A stretch of 64,000 bases of DNA from Herminiimonas sp. (GTDB taxonomy: Bacteria > Pseudomonadota > Gammaproteobacteria > Burkholderiales > Burkholderiaceae). Shown in pieces: positions 49,006 through 58,300 of this stretch. The translations under genes and the position numbers were made by a program. The stretch's first letter is position 1. The number at the start of each line of letters is the position of its first letter. Below the pieces are notes generated by a model. It saw only the letters and a program-made list of their open reading frames with translations, ran no database searches and was not told where the DNA came from. Location: contig NZ_JAURVN010000015.1 of NCBI RefSeq assembly GCF_030655415.1, positions 62,001 through 126,000 of the forward strand, in the 5' to 3' direction.

Positions 49006-50214
49006 TTAGAAAAGATCTTGCTGATCGCAAGCCTTGCCATTTGATTTTGCCTGCGCCGGAATATGCAAGGGCCGGCGAAAGCGTGAAGCATCGAGCGCGT
49101 GAAAACGATGTGAATGTCCAGTGAGGCCTAACCGCTTTGCCGCTTTCTCAAAGCGTTGCCGAATCAGGTCGGCCCAAATCCCTTCGCCGCGCATGCGGGT
49201 ACCAAAATTGGCATCGTAATCTTTGCCGCCACGCATTTCCCGCACGTGATTCATGACGCGTTGCGCGCGATCCGGGAAATGCGTCTGCAACCATTGCTGG
49301 AACAAGGGACTAACTTCCCACGGCAAACGTAGCACGATGTAATGCGCACTGATGGCACCTGCCTCCGCGACTGCGGCTAGTACGCGTTCCAGATCCGGTT
49401 CGGTAATAAAGGGGATCACGGGCGCGATACTGACGCTGACCGGAATGCCGGCATCTGTCAGCGTGCGTATCGTGCGCAAGCGTCGCACTGGTGCCGCGGC
49501 TCTGGGTTCCAGCGTGCGTGCGATGGCGGGATCGAGCGTTGTGATGGTGATCGCTACGGCCGCTTGTCGCTTGGCGGCCATTGCGGATAACAGGTCGATG
49601 TCGCGCTCGATCAATGATGATTTGGTGATCAAGCCCACCGGATGTTCGCACTCGTGCAATACCTCGAGCACGCGTCGGGTCAATTGGTATTCACGCTCGC
49701 AAGGTTGATAGGCATCGGTGTTGACGCCGAGCGCGATGGGCTGCGCGACATACGAAAATTTGGCTAGCTCCTGACGCAATAATTCTGGGGCGTTGATCTT
49801 CGCAAAAATTCGACTTTCAAAATCCAGGCCGGGCGAAAGTCCCAGATAACTATGCGTGGGCCGCGCAAAGCAGTAGATACAACCATGTTCGCACCCGCGA
49901 TACGGATTAAGCGAAACGCTGAACGGAATATCAGGTGACGCATTGCGCGTCAGGATGCTTTTCGCTTTTTCTTCAGTGACATAAGTTTTCCAGGTAGGCG
50001 GCGCAGTGTTATTGCTTCCATCTTCGTTGAATAGGTGATCACCATTCTCATCAGATCCATTGCCGCAACTATCATTCAGCCAGCCGTCATCAAACCGTTC
50101 GCGCGCCTGCATTTCATAACGGCCTTGCAGGTTGGAAACAGCACCGCGACCTTTACGCGCTGTGGGCATCTGCACCAGCGGCTGCGTTTCATTACTGAAG
50201 TCGTCATCGGACAT
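49006..50214 (-). CDS. PA0069-family radical SAM protein
   Basis: 402 residues. The radical SAM 4Fe-4S cysteines are in GCEHGCIYCFARP (CxxxCxxC) near residue 112. This type of protein (PA0069/Rv2578c; related to but distinct from spore photoproduct lyase) is widespread and of unsettled function. A SOS box over its promoter points to a DNA-damage role. N-terminal ~90 residues are polar and Asn/Asp-rich. It ends 15 bases right of the tRNA-Thr fragment. Confidence 0.9.
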   Translation of the reverse strand: MSDDDFSNETQPLVQMPTARKGRGAVSNLQGRYEMQARERFDDGWLNDSCGNGSDENGDHLFNEDGSNNTAPPTWKTYVTEEKAKSILTRNASPDIPFSVSLNPYRGCEHGCIYCFARPTHSYLGLSPGLDFESRIFAKINAPELLRQELAKFSYVAQPIALGVNTDAYQPCEREYQLTRRVLEVLHECEHPVGLITKSSLIERDIDLLSAMAAKRQAAVAITITTLDPAIARTLEPRAAAPVRRLRTIRTLTDAGIPVSVSIAPVIPFITEPDLERVLAAVAEAGAISAHYIVLRLPWEVSPLFQQWLQTHFPDRAQRVMNHVREMRGGKDYDANFGTRMRGEGIWADLIRQRFEKAAKRLGLTGHSHRFHALDASRFRRPLHIPAQAKSNGKACDQQDLF

Positions 50215-50228
50215 TTCTTCCTCATAAA

Positions 50229-50248
50229 TACTGTGTTTATGTACAGTA
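50229..50248 (-). promoter_or_regulatory. LexA (SOS) box
   Basis: TACTGT-N8-ACAGTA: the full palindromic form of the LexA consensus with no mismatch in the outer 12 bases. It ends 15 bases before the ATG (50214) of the radical SAM gene and overlaps its -10/start region. Confidence 0.85.
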
Positions 50249-50276
50249 TATTATGCGCAGGAAGCCATGCGATCAA
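50248..50276 (-). promoter_or_regulatory. Promoter of the radical SAM gene
   Basis: On the minus strand: TTGATC (50276-50271), 17 bases, TAATAT (50253-50248), abutting the LexA box, so LexA binding would block it. Confidence 0.55.
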
Positions 50277-50360
50277 TCAGGAAATCCCAATCGTTTGCGG
50301 ATGCTTGGTAGATTTAAATTGCGGAATGAAACTGAGGAAGTTTAGAAAAAAACACGCAGA

Positions 50361-50996
50361 TTATTGCGCGTCCGGCTTAACTTTCAAGCCTTGCCAGCGT
50401 GGCGTCAACGCATGCTGTATCTCGAATAAATCCAGTACGCGACCAACGGTGTGATCGACCATATCTGCAATCGATGCAGGGCGATGATAAAAACCGGGGA
50501 GAGGTGGAAAAATGATGCCGCCCATTTCGGTAACAGCAGTCATATTGCGTAGATGCGCCAGATTGAATGGGGTTTCACGCACCATCAAGACCAAACGGCG
50601 GCGCTCTTTTAAAACCACATCAGCCGCGCGCGTGATCAGATTGTCGGACAAGCCATGCGCGACGGCAGCCAGCGTTTTCATCGAGCAGGGCGCGACGATC
50701 ATGCCGTCAGATTGAAAAGAGCCGCTGGCAATCGATGCGCCCACATCACGCACGTTATGCACGACATCTGCCAACGCTTCGACGTCTTTGCGCTTCATGT
50801 CGAGTTCTTGATGCAGATTCAGCATGCCAGCTTCAGAGATCAGCAGATGCGTTTCTACCTCTGCATGATCGCGTAAAACTTGCAGCAGCCGCACGCCATA
50901 GATGACACCGGTCGCACCGGTGATCGCGATGATTAATCGCTTCCGGCGCGGTGCTTGCGGCTGCGCTAATGAGAGTGCGTCAGCAGACGCAGTCAC
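50361..50996 (-). CDS. ubiX: Flavin prenyltransferase UbiX
   Basis: 211 residues. The Rossmann-like flavoprotein fold opens with RLIIAITGATGVIYGVRLLQ and contains SFQSDGMIVAPCSMKTLAAVAHG, typical of UbiX/PAD1. It makes prenylated FMN for the UbiD decarboxylase of ubiquinone synthesis. The first ~18 residues look like an extension; the next in-frame methionine is too far into the fold. Confidence 0.93.
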   Translation of the reverse strand: MTASADALSLAQPQAPRRKRLIIAITGATGVIYGVRLLQVLRDHAEVETHLLISEAGMLNLHQELDMKRKDVEALADVVHNVRDVGASIASGSFQSDGMIVAPCSMKTLAAVAHGLSDNLITRAADVVLKERRRLVLMVRETPFNLAHLRNMTAVTEMGGIIFPPLPGFYHRPASIADMVDHTVGRVLDLFEIQHALTPRWQGLKVKPDAQ

Positions 50997-50997
50997 A

Positions 50998-51312
50998 TTA
51001 AGCTTTCAACAAAGTTTGCAGTTCGCCGGACGCGAACATCTCGTTCATGATGTCGGAGCCGCCGATGAATTCACCTTTGACATACAACTGAGGAACGGTA
51101 GGCCATTGGGAGTAATCCTTGATGCCCTGGCGAACTTCTGCGTCATCCAATACGTTGACGGTGATCAGATCCGTTACGCCGCTTTCTTTCAGCAATGCAA
51201 TCGCTTTGCCTGAGAAGCCACACTGTGGAAATTGTGCCGTGCCCTTCATGAATAAAACAACCTCATTTTGGGTTACGGTTTCTTTGATCCAGGATTGTAC
51301 GTCGTCGCTCAT
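50998..51312 (-). CDS. grxD: Monothiol glutaredoxin (Grx4 type)
   Basis: 104 residues with active site QCGFSGKA (CGFS), the single-cysteine type that carries Fe-S clusters and pairs with BolA proteins such as IbaG (encoded at 25.6 kb). It lies one base upstream of the ubiX frame. Confidence 0.95.
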   Translation of the reverse strand: MSDDVQSWIKETVTQNEVVLFMKGTAQFPQCGFSGKAIALLKESGVTDLITVNVLDDAEVRQGIKDYSQWPTVPQLYVKGEFIGGSDIMNEMFASGELQTLLKA

Positions 51313-51371
51313 TACTGCCTCGCTGTGTAAGTTAATGCGTCATTATAAGAAAAACCGGCCGCTTCTGCTGC

Positions 51372-53723
51372 TTATCCCTTGAGTTTGGCAAAAGCCGCTG
51401 CCATCGCGCTACTACCGGACTCCGCTTGCCGTCCTTGTTGGTTCTGATGCTGCGACAGGCGCTTGCTATCGTTACGATCTGCGCGTTGCTCAGGTTTGCT
51501 GCCAGCCACTGGTGCGGCATCGGATAAACGCATTGTCAAAGCGATACGTTTTCGTTTCTCATCCACTTCCAGCACTTTGACCTTCACGACCTGACCGGCT
51601 TTTACCACCGTGTGTGGATCTTTGACAAAGGTGTTCGACAGCGCGGAAATATGTACCAGCCCATCCTGATGCACGCCGATATCGACGAACGCTCCGAAGG
51701 CTGCAACGTTAGTCACCACGCCTTCCAGAATCATGTCAGGACGCAAATCGCGCATCTCTTCCACGCCATCCTTGAAAGTCGCTGTGGTGAACTCTGGACG
51801 CGGATCGCGACCTGGTTTCTCCAGCTCTTTCAAAATGTCGGTAATCGTCGGCACGCCAAACTTCTCATCCGCATATTTGGCCGGATTCAAAGACTTCAAT
51901 GTTTTTTCGTCACCGATGATACTTTTTACATCGCGCTTGATGTCAGCCAGGATTTTTTCAACCAGCGGATACGACTCCGGGTGCACTGCCGACGCATCAA
52001 GTGGATTGTCGCTGACCATCACGCGCAAGAAACCTGCAGCTTGTTCAAACGTCTTGTCGCCCAAACGCGGCACTGCGCGCAAATCGGCACGCGATGCAAA
52101 CATGCCCTTCATGTCGCGATAGCTGACGATGCTTTGTGCAACGCTATTGTTCAAGCCCGACACGCGCGCCAGTAATGGTGCAGAGGCAGTGTTGACGTCA
52201 ACCCCGACCGCATTCACGCAATCTTCGACGACCGCATCGAGCGAACGCGCCAATTGGGTTTGGCCGACGTCATGCTGATACTGGCCGACGCCGATTGATT
52301 TCGGATCGATCTTCACCAGTTCGGCCAATGGATCTTGCAAGCGGCGTGCAATGGATACTGCGCCGCGTATTGAGACGTCCATATCCGGTAATTCGCGCGA
52401 CGCAAATTCAGATGCTGAATACACCGATGCGCCGGCTTCCGACACAACGATTTTCGTCAGCTTTAATTCAGGACGCAGCTTGATCAAGTCTTGCGCCAGC
52501 TTGTCGGTCTCGCGCGATGCGGTGCCGTTGCCGATAGAGATCAATGCAACTTTGTGCTTCTCTGCCAATTGCGACAGCGTGTGCAAAGTGCCTTCCCAAT
52601 CGTTGCGCGGTTGATGCGGATAGACGGTCGCGGTATCGACCACTTTGCCGGTCGCATCGACCACCGCAACCTTGACGCCGGTACGCAAACCTGGGTCGAG
52701 ACCCATGGTTGCGCGCGGGCCAGCCGGTGCTGCCAGCAGCAGCGCTTTCAGATTCAATGCAAAAACGTGAATCGCTTCGACTTCTGCTTTCTCACGCAAG
52801 TTGGTCATCAACTCGGTTTCCAGATGCATGAAAGTTTTCACGCGCCAGGTCCAGCGCACGGTATCGGCCAGCCATTTATCGGCAGCACGATTTTTATTGC
52901 TGATACCGAAGCGCGCTGCAATGCGGCCTTCACACGGATTGTGCGGCGCATCCCACTTTGGTTTTTCTTCTTCGGTATCCAGACGCAAATTGACGTTCAA
53001 CATTTCTTCGCGGCGACCGCGGAACAATGCGAGTGCGCGATGCGAAGGAATGGTACCGATGGTCTCCGAGTAATCGAAATAATCGGCGAATTTCTCACCG
53101 GCATCCTGCTTACCTTCGACTACTTTGGATTCAACGATGCCGTGCTCAGTCAGGTATTCGCGCAAGGCTTGCAGCAACGTTGCATCTTCGGCAAAGCGCT
53201 CCATCAAAATCTGGCGTGCGCCATCGAGGGCAGCTTTGGTATCAACCACGCCGGGATTGTCGATGCCATCCACGGTGAACGCAGGCTTCAAATATTTCGC
53301 CGCTTCTTCTTCAGGATTCAATGTTGGATCAGCCAGCAATGCATCGGCTAATTCTGTCAGGCCGGCTTCGACTGCGATCTGCGCCTTGGTGCGACGTTTT
53401 TGCTTGTATGGCAGATACAGATCTTCCAGACGGGTTTTGTCTTCTGCATGTGTGATAGCGTCGAGCAGCGCCGGCGTCATCTTGTTTTGTTCTTCGATGG
53501 ATGCAATGACGGCTGCGCGTCGGTCTTCCAGTTCGCGCAAATAGCGCAGGCGTTCTTCCAGCAAGCGCAGCTGGATGTCATCCAGGCCGCCGGTTGCTTC
53601 TTTGCGGTAACGGGAAATAAAAGGCACGGTCGCGCCTTCATCCAGCAAGGCGATTGCCGCAGCAACTTGTACGGGTTTGGCCGCGAGTTCGACGGCGAGA
53701 CGTTGTTCTATGGAAGGCAGCAT
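51372..53723 (-). CDS. tex: Tex-family S1 RNA-binding transcription accessory protein
   Basis: 783 residues. An N-terminal helical domain (starting [23 protein letters not shown]), a YqgF-like RNase H fold ([19 protein letters not shown]), helix-hairpin-helix motifs, and a C-terminal S1 domain ([29 protein letters not shown]). It binds nucleic acid and influences transcription. The C-terminal ~60 residues are a polar extension. Length and order match the family. Confidence 0.96.
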   Translation of the reverse strand: MLPSIEQRLAVELAAKPVQVAAAIALLDEGATVPFISRYRKEATGGLDDIQLRLLEERLRYLRELEDRRAAVIASIEEQNKMTPALLDAITHAEDKTRLEDLYLPYKQKRRTKAQIAVEAGLTELADALLADPTLNPEEEAAKYLKPAFTVDGIDNPGVVDTKAALDGARQILMERFAEDATLLQALREYLTEHGIVESKVVEGKQDAGEKFADYFDYSETIGTIPSHRALALFRGRREEMLNVNLRLDTEEEKPKWDAPHNPCEGRIAARFGISNKNRAADKWLADTVRWTWRVKTFMHLETELMTNLREKAEVEAIHVFALNLKALLLAAPAGPRATMGLDPGLRTGVKVAVVDATGKVVDTATVYPHQPRNDWEGTLHTLSQLAEKHKVALISIGNGTASRETDKLAQDLIKLRPELKLTKIVVSEAGASVYSASEFASRELPDMDVSIRGAVSIARRLQDPLAELVKIDPKSIGVGQYQHDVGQTQLARSLDAVVEDCVNAVGVDVNTASAPLLARVSGLNNSVAQSIVSYRDMKGMFASRADLRAVPRLGDKTFEQAAGFLRVMVSDNPLDASAVHPESYPLVEKILADIKRDVKSIIGDEKTLKSLNPAKYADEKFGVPTITDILKELEKPGRDPRPEFTTATFKDGVEEMRDLRPDMILEGVVTNVAAFGAFVDIGVHQDGLVHISALSNTFVKDPHTVVKAGQVVKVKVLEVDEKRKRIALTMRLSDAAPVAGSKPEQRADRNDSKRLSQHQNQQGRQAESGSSAMAAAFAKLKG

Positions 53724-53879
53724 GAATATTGATTAATGAGTGTAGCGAGCGCTAGATGATACGCAATCTAGACGATTGCGCCAGTCTTGACAGAGGTGAA
53801 AACTCGGGAGATGAAATGCAGTTTATTGAGGGATGTTTCTTGTTGTCACGTTTGCTGGTAGCTGATGGGGTGTTTTCTT

Positions 53880-54160
53880 CGGGCTGGCTCAGTTGCCGGG
53901 GGTAGCCCGGCGGCTAGTTACCCTTTTTTGCTTCGCCAAAAAAGGTAACCCAAAAAAGCGACCGCAAGCCGCTGCCCTTCGGGTTCCCGTTTGTGCAAAT
54001 CAAAAAATGGGAAGCGAACGAAACTCGCTGCGCTCAGACAGCGTTCACTTCTTTTTCCATTTTCTGCTCCGCACAAACGGCAGCGTCAAAGCGGAAGAAC
54101 GATTGGTTCGGCTCGCCTTCTGCATTGCAGAAGCACAAACCTTAATGACGATGAATTGAA
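53880..54160. repeat. Noncoding repeat-like element between tex and the cassette-like genes
   Basis: Contains GCCGGG-GGTA-GCCCGGC (near 53894) and a strong hairpin GTTACCCTTTTTTG / CTTCGC / CAAAAAAGGTAAC (53917-53949), then compositionally similar GC-rich and T-rich tracts. From recalled genomes, sequences of this kind (TTACC...TTCGCC...GGTAACCC) recur in Burkholderiales and Xanthomonadales and give rise to spurious annotated proteins; the 88-residue open frame at 53893-54159 is of that sort and is not accepted as a gene. The remaining gap 53724-53880 shows nothing. Confidence 0.55.
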
Positions 54161-54175
54161 ATAGCCGTGTTTGCA

Positions 54176-54213
54176 CTCAGCTAACAAACAAGCTTGCGTG
54201 CCTAGGTTCAGCG
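54176..54213 (-). other. Possible minimal attC-like site (weak)
   Basis: Minus strand: CGCTGAAC...GTTAGCTG, an inverted repeat directly downstream of the zinc-ribbon gene. It is only ~38 bases and GTTAGCT does not fit GTTRRRY fully. It may be a degraded cassette end or a simple hairpin. Confidence 0.3.
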
Positions 54214-54218
54214 ACGAG

Positions 54219-54842
54219 TCAGAATACTTTTTCTGTGTCATGAATAATGTCTTCCTTACGCCATAAAAACGGAGCCCACAAAAGATATAGGGCACCTACA
54301 CGCCAAACTATATAGTTTGCAAGTGCTTTGTGATTTTGGGTACCAATATCCATTTCTAAAATAGCCATAACGTTCACACCGAGAGTAACTAGTTGGAAAA
54401 CACTAAGTGCAATTGCTGGCTTCACGCCTGGCTTCTTTATCAGCCATATAAGACCAATACACGGAAGACTCATATCTATTAAGAGAAACGTTGCTGATAG
54501 TGGCATTAACCCTTTTAGGTAAAGAATTAAGTAAAAGGTCGTAGGAATGACTATCAAACTAATTTGTACTGCGATAGTAGGAAGGAATGGAATTGCTTTT
54601 CGATTTAAGAATTTCTTCCCGCACCAAGACGTCACGCCGTAAGCCGCTAACAGCAGCAGTACAAATATGCCGGAATATAGACCAACTGCTAGCCCTGCGA
54701 TACCTGTAAAAAGGCCTATGCCGTCGTTTGATTTCTTGATGGGAGATTGAAGTTTAGGCCTTTCCTCAAAGAAGGTCTTCCCGCATTGAATGCAATGGGT
54801 ACTTTTGTCTGAACTCAATGTGAAACATTTATCGCAATACAT
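54219..54842 (-). CDS. Zinc-ribbon membrane protein of unknown function
   Basis: 207 residues. N-terminal zinc ribbon with two CxxC knuckles (MYCDKCF and HCIQCGKTFF), a polar linker, then five or six hydrophobic helices. No family is recognised. Codon use is AT-richer than flanking housekeeping genes. ATG 54842 is four bases after the core GTTAGGA, leaving no room for a normal ribosome site. This is the arrangement of genes in integron cassettes. Function unknown. Confidence 0.75.
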   Translation of the reverse strand: MYCDKCFTLSSDKSTHCIQCGKTFFEERPKLQSPIKKSNDGIGLFTGIAGLAVGLYSGIFVLLLLAAYGVTSWCGKKFLNRKAIPFLPTIAVQISLIVIPTTFYLILYLKGLMPLSATFLLIDMSLPCIGLIWLIKKPGVKPAIALSVFQLVTLGVNVMAILEMDIGTQNHKALANYIVWRVGALYLLWAPFLWRKEDIIHDTEKVF

Positions 54843-54846
54843 AAAA

Positions 54847-54940
54847 TCCTAACGTTGAAGGTAAGGGGCTGCGACGCGATGGCGGTTGAAGAATTTCGCC
54901 ACGTCAGTTCTGCAGTCACTTATGATTGATGGGGTTAGCC
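54847..54940 (-). other. attC-like recombination site
   Basis: 94 bp. On the minus strand it begins GGCTAAC and ends GTTAGGA four bases before the next ATG. The arms inside pair imperfectly: TAAGTGACTGC and GACGTGGCG against GGCGATGG...GCGTCGCAG...CTTA, closing a 12-base loop. The 3' end CTTACCTTCAACGTTAGG matches the usual look of integron attC sites. It lies between the stop of the 61-residue gene and the start of the zinc-ribbon gene. Confidence 0.65.
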
Positions 54941-54965
54941 CGCGAAGTTAATTGGAGTATTCGTT

Positions 54966-55151
54966 TTAGTCCTTCCTAGGCGGCCAAAACTCGAAAAACA
55001 TTCCAACAGCAGTAGTAGCAACAACAACCAATGCTTGAGGCGTTATCAAATCTTTTTCTGGAAATAGCCAATTCAAACCAACAGCAATAGCTATCCCGAT
55101 GACACAACCTACGGCAGTGCCGGGAGCAACGATAAGGTCGATGATGCTCAT
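54966..55151 (-). CDS. Small two-helix membrane protein of unknown function
   Basis: 61 residues with two hydrophobic segments (about 8-27 and 38-56) and a short charged tail PPRKD. No family is recognised. ATG 55151 is three bases after the perfect core GTTAGGC, again with no Shine-Dalgarno. The coding status rests on the open frame, the cassette-like position and the helical pattern. Confidence 0.6.
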   Translation of the reverse strand: MSIIDLIVAPGTAVGCVIGIAIAVGLNWLFPEKDLITPQALVVVATTAVGMFFEFWPPRKD

Positions 55152-55154
55152 AGC

Positions 55155-55215
55155 GCCTAACTCGGTTTAAACCGGAGAAGTGATGGATAATTTGGGAGCC
55201 GCTATGTAACTGGGC
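55155..55215 (-). other. attC- or attI-like recombination site
   Basis: 61 bp. On the minus strand it starts GCCCAGTTAC and ends CGAGTTAGGC, with GTTAGGC fitting GTTRRRY exactly. Just inside is the palindrome CGGTTTAAACCG. It immediately precedes the 61-residue gene. Arm pairing is weaker than for the next site, so it may be a simple core (attI-like) or a degraded attC. Confidence 0.5.
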
Positions 55216-55251
55216 GCGCCTTTCCCGTAAAAATTCACATGGTTACTTCAT

Positions 55252-55276
55252 AAAAAAAGTACTGCGAGAATCAGTA
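55252..55276 (-). terminator. Possible terminator of the DUF748 gene
   Basis: Minus strand TACTG-ATTCTCG-CAGTA then C and seven Ts, ~110 bases after the stop. The stem is only five base pairs. Confidence 0.4.
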
Positions 55277-55386
55277 GCCGTAAACAAAATCAAAAGCGGC
55301 AACATCAATTCTTCTGTAGCGTTGGTCTTTTCCCCTGATTAAAAGCGATTAAAAGTCTGTATCGCTCTGTTTTTTTGCAAGCGCCG

Positions 55387-58300
55387 TTATTTCAAAGAAA
55401 AATCCACACGATTCGCCTTCGCTTTAGCCGCGTCGTCTTTAGCACCTTGATTACCCGACTTCGAACCCAGTATGAAAATCCGCGTATCCGGGACTTTGCC
55501 TTCACCGGTCAGCCAGTCCTTCACCGCTTGTGCGCGGCGATTGGCTAGTGAATTCAAATCGTCGTCGCTGACGGTGGCGTTGGTGCTTAAAAGATTTTCC
55601 ATTTCTTCAACCTGTATATCTTTTTGCAGGCCGACCATATTGCGTGGTTTCTTGAAGTCGGCGTCTTTATAAACACGTTTCAACAAGGCTGGATATTCTT
55701 GTGGCGTAATGGTGATGCTGTTTGCTTCAGCGGATTCGCCGCGACCGACCATGTCTTTTAATTTCAAGGCGCGGACTCTGCGGTCTATGGATGCTTTTTT
55801 CAAACCTTCGCGATCTGCTTCAGGATCGGTGCGGCCTGTGATTTCGAGTTTCAGCGCAGGGCGATCCACTAATATTTTCGCCATGCTTTTCAGTTTGGTT
55901 TCGCTAGCGTCATTGATGCGGGCGCGGCCTGCGTCGAATTCAAGCATCGATAATTCTTCGCCGCCACCGAACATCGAACTCAGCAAGCTGAATGGTGCTG
56001 TTACTGCTTTCGTCAGGATATTGACGATGACCTTGACGATCAAGCCGCCTACGGAAAACTGAGGGTCATCGAGTGAGCCGCCTATCGGTAGATTGATGTC
56101 GATCACGCCGTTTCTGTCACGCAGCAGCGACAGGGCAAAGCTCACAGGTAGCGTTGTTGCAGTTGGGCTTTCAATTTTTTCGCCTAGCGTTAGTTGTTCT
56201 AGAACTAGTCGATTCTGCGCAGTGAGTACGCGATTCTCTACCTTGTAGGCGACGTCAAAAGAGAGCTTGCCTTTCTCGATGCCATAGCCGATGTAACGGC
56301 CGGAATAAGCGGATAGCGGCGCCAGTTCCATGCCTTGCACTGCGGCTTTGATATCCATCGTCAAATCGCCCTTGAGCGGATTGATCTTGCCGTCGATGTT
56401 GAGCGGTGCGCTATTTACTTCGCCTTTTAAATTGACGTTGGCGCTGGAATTTACATCCGACGACAAGCCACTAACCACTCCACCAAATTTCATCAGGTTG
56501 GCGGTGTAGTTTGGTTTGATGAAATTATCGGTAAAGCGAACGTGGCCGCCTTGCATCGTCAATTTCTTGATTTTGATAGGTGGAATATCGCTGGCTGCTT
56601 TTGCTGGCGGCGGTAGTACTGCGGTTTTTTCTGCGACGGGTGCAATCGGTGCCGGTGCTACGGTCGGTGCTGCTTCTGTCACGCTTTTTTGTACGCCGCC
56701 GGTGTTCACTACGCGGATATCTTGCAAGTTGATGCGGCCGTTTGGATCGAGAATTACGCGTGCAAAGAAATCATTGAGCGCAATTTGATCGATGTTCAGG
56801 GCGAGCGGTGAGAGGCGTACATCCATGCCGCCGAAATACAAAGACTTCCAGCGTAAAAATTCACTGGTGCTGAGTTTGTCTACGGTCGCGAGATTGCCCA
56901 GCGTCAGATCGCCTTTGAAGCCGCCCAGCAGTTCGCCATTTTTTCCTTCGTCTATTTGCAGCGTGCCTTTGCTGGAGATGTCAGCGCGCGTCAAAAGAAT
57001 ATTGATCTTGTCGGTGATGTAGGGCTGCACTTGCATGATGTCGACGTTCTTCAAGTCGAGCGCCAGATTTGCATGCAAAGGTGCCATGCCGAGATCGCCG
57101 CTGACTGCCAGCTTGCCGGTTTTATTGACCGCAGCTTGCAAGTCGAGTTTGCCGCGTGCTCCAGCCTTGGTCGAGATGTCTTGCAGGGCTAACTTCAATG
57201 GTTCTATAGTGGTGACAGCGGGACGTTTCAGGCTGCGATCTTCCAATCGTGCTGACCAATTATCGATGCCAATTTTTTTGACATTGACGACGTAAGCAGC
57301 GCTGGCATCGTTACTTTTAGTTTTGCTGCTAGCAGGCGCTGCGACTTTGCCGGAGTCTGCGCGTGGTTTGTCTTGTTGCAAAAAGAAAGCGGCTTGATTC
57401 GAAACGACTTCATCGACGCTGACGATTTTGCTGCCAGTATCAACTTCAATTTTGCGCACGCTCAGATCAAACTTTTCTGCCTTGGCTTGCATAGGATGCG
57501 CAGTCTGCATATCGGTAAAACGCAGCGCGGCATTTTTAATATCCAGTTCTGCCAATGCAAAACTGAGTGCAGCTTTCGGTTTGGTAGGTTCCGCAACCAC
57601 TGCCGGTTTTGCTGTTGTAGTTGGATCTGCAGTCGTGATTGTTGCAGGTTCGACCGCAGGTTTTTTCGCTGTTTTTAATGGCGCTGCGCCTGTCGGTGGC
57701 ACCAGCAGATTTTCAAAATTGAACTGCTGATTTGCATTGCGTGTAATGTCAGCTTCTACACCGTTGATTGCTAGCTTGGCGACTTCTATACGATCGCTCA
57801 GCAGGCTCGCATCTTTTAATGTGACGGCAAGCTCAGGCAGTTTGATGATGGATTTATTGTCTTGATCATTCAGCTGCAGCGATTTCAACTTGATGTCGCC
57901 GCTCAGCAGCAGCGCTGGCGCTTTATCTTTTGGTTGCTGAAAATTCGCGATCAAATGTAGATCAAGGCGTGCACTTGGCACTTTGAAACGCGGCGTGCCC
58001 GGGATGTATTTCAAATACGTAGTGAGATCCAGATTGTCCAGATTCAGGTCAACCACAGCTTGTACAGGATCGGCAAAGGGGAGTGTTTTTCCCTTGATCA
58101 GCAGCGGCGTGTCGTTGACGTTGGCGCTTAATAATGGCTCGACGAATACATCGATTTTGGAATGCAGTGATGAAATAAAGGGCACGCCGATTTTCAAGTC
58201 AGTGACCTTGTGCACGGTCTTGGCTGGTTTGTCATCGAATTCAATATGTCCTCTATCGATCTCGATATTGAAGACAGAAAAGCGCGCCGGTTCTGGCGAA

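Noticed and set aside
53893..54159. 88-residue open frame (MPGVARRLVTLFCFAKKG...)
   Set aside because: It runs through a repeat-like hairpin region, has no family features beyond resembling false ORFs recalled from other genomes, and its hairpin arms lie inside the frame.
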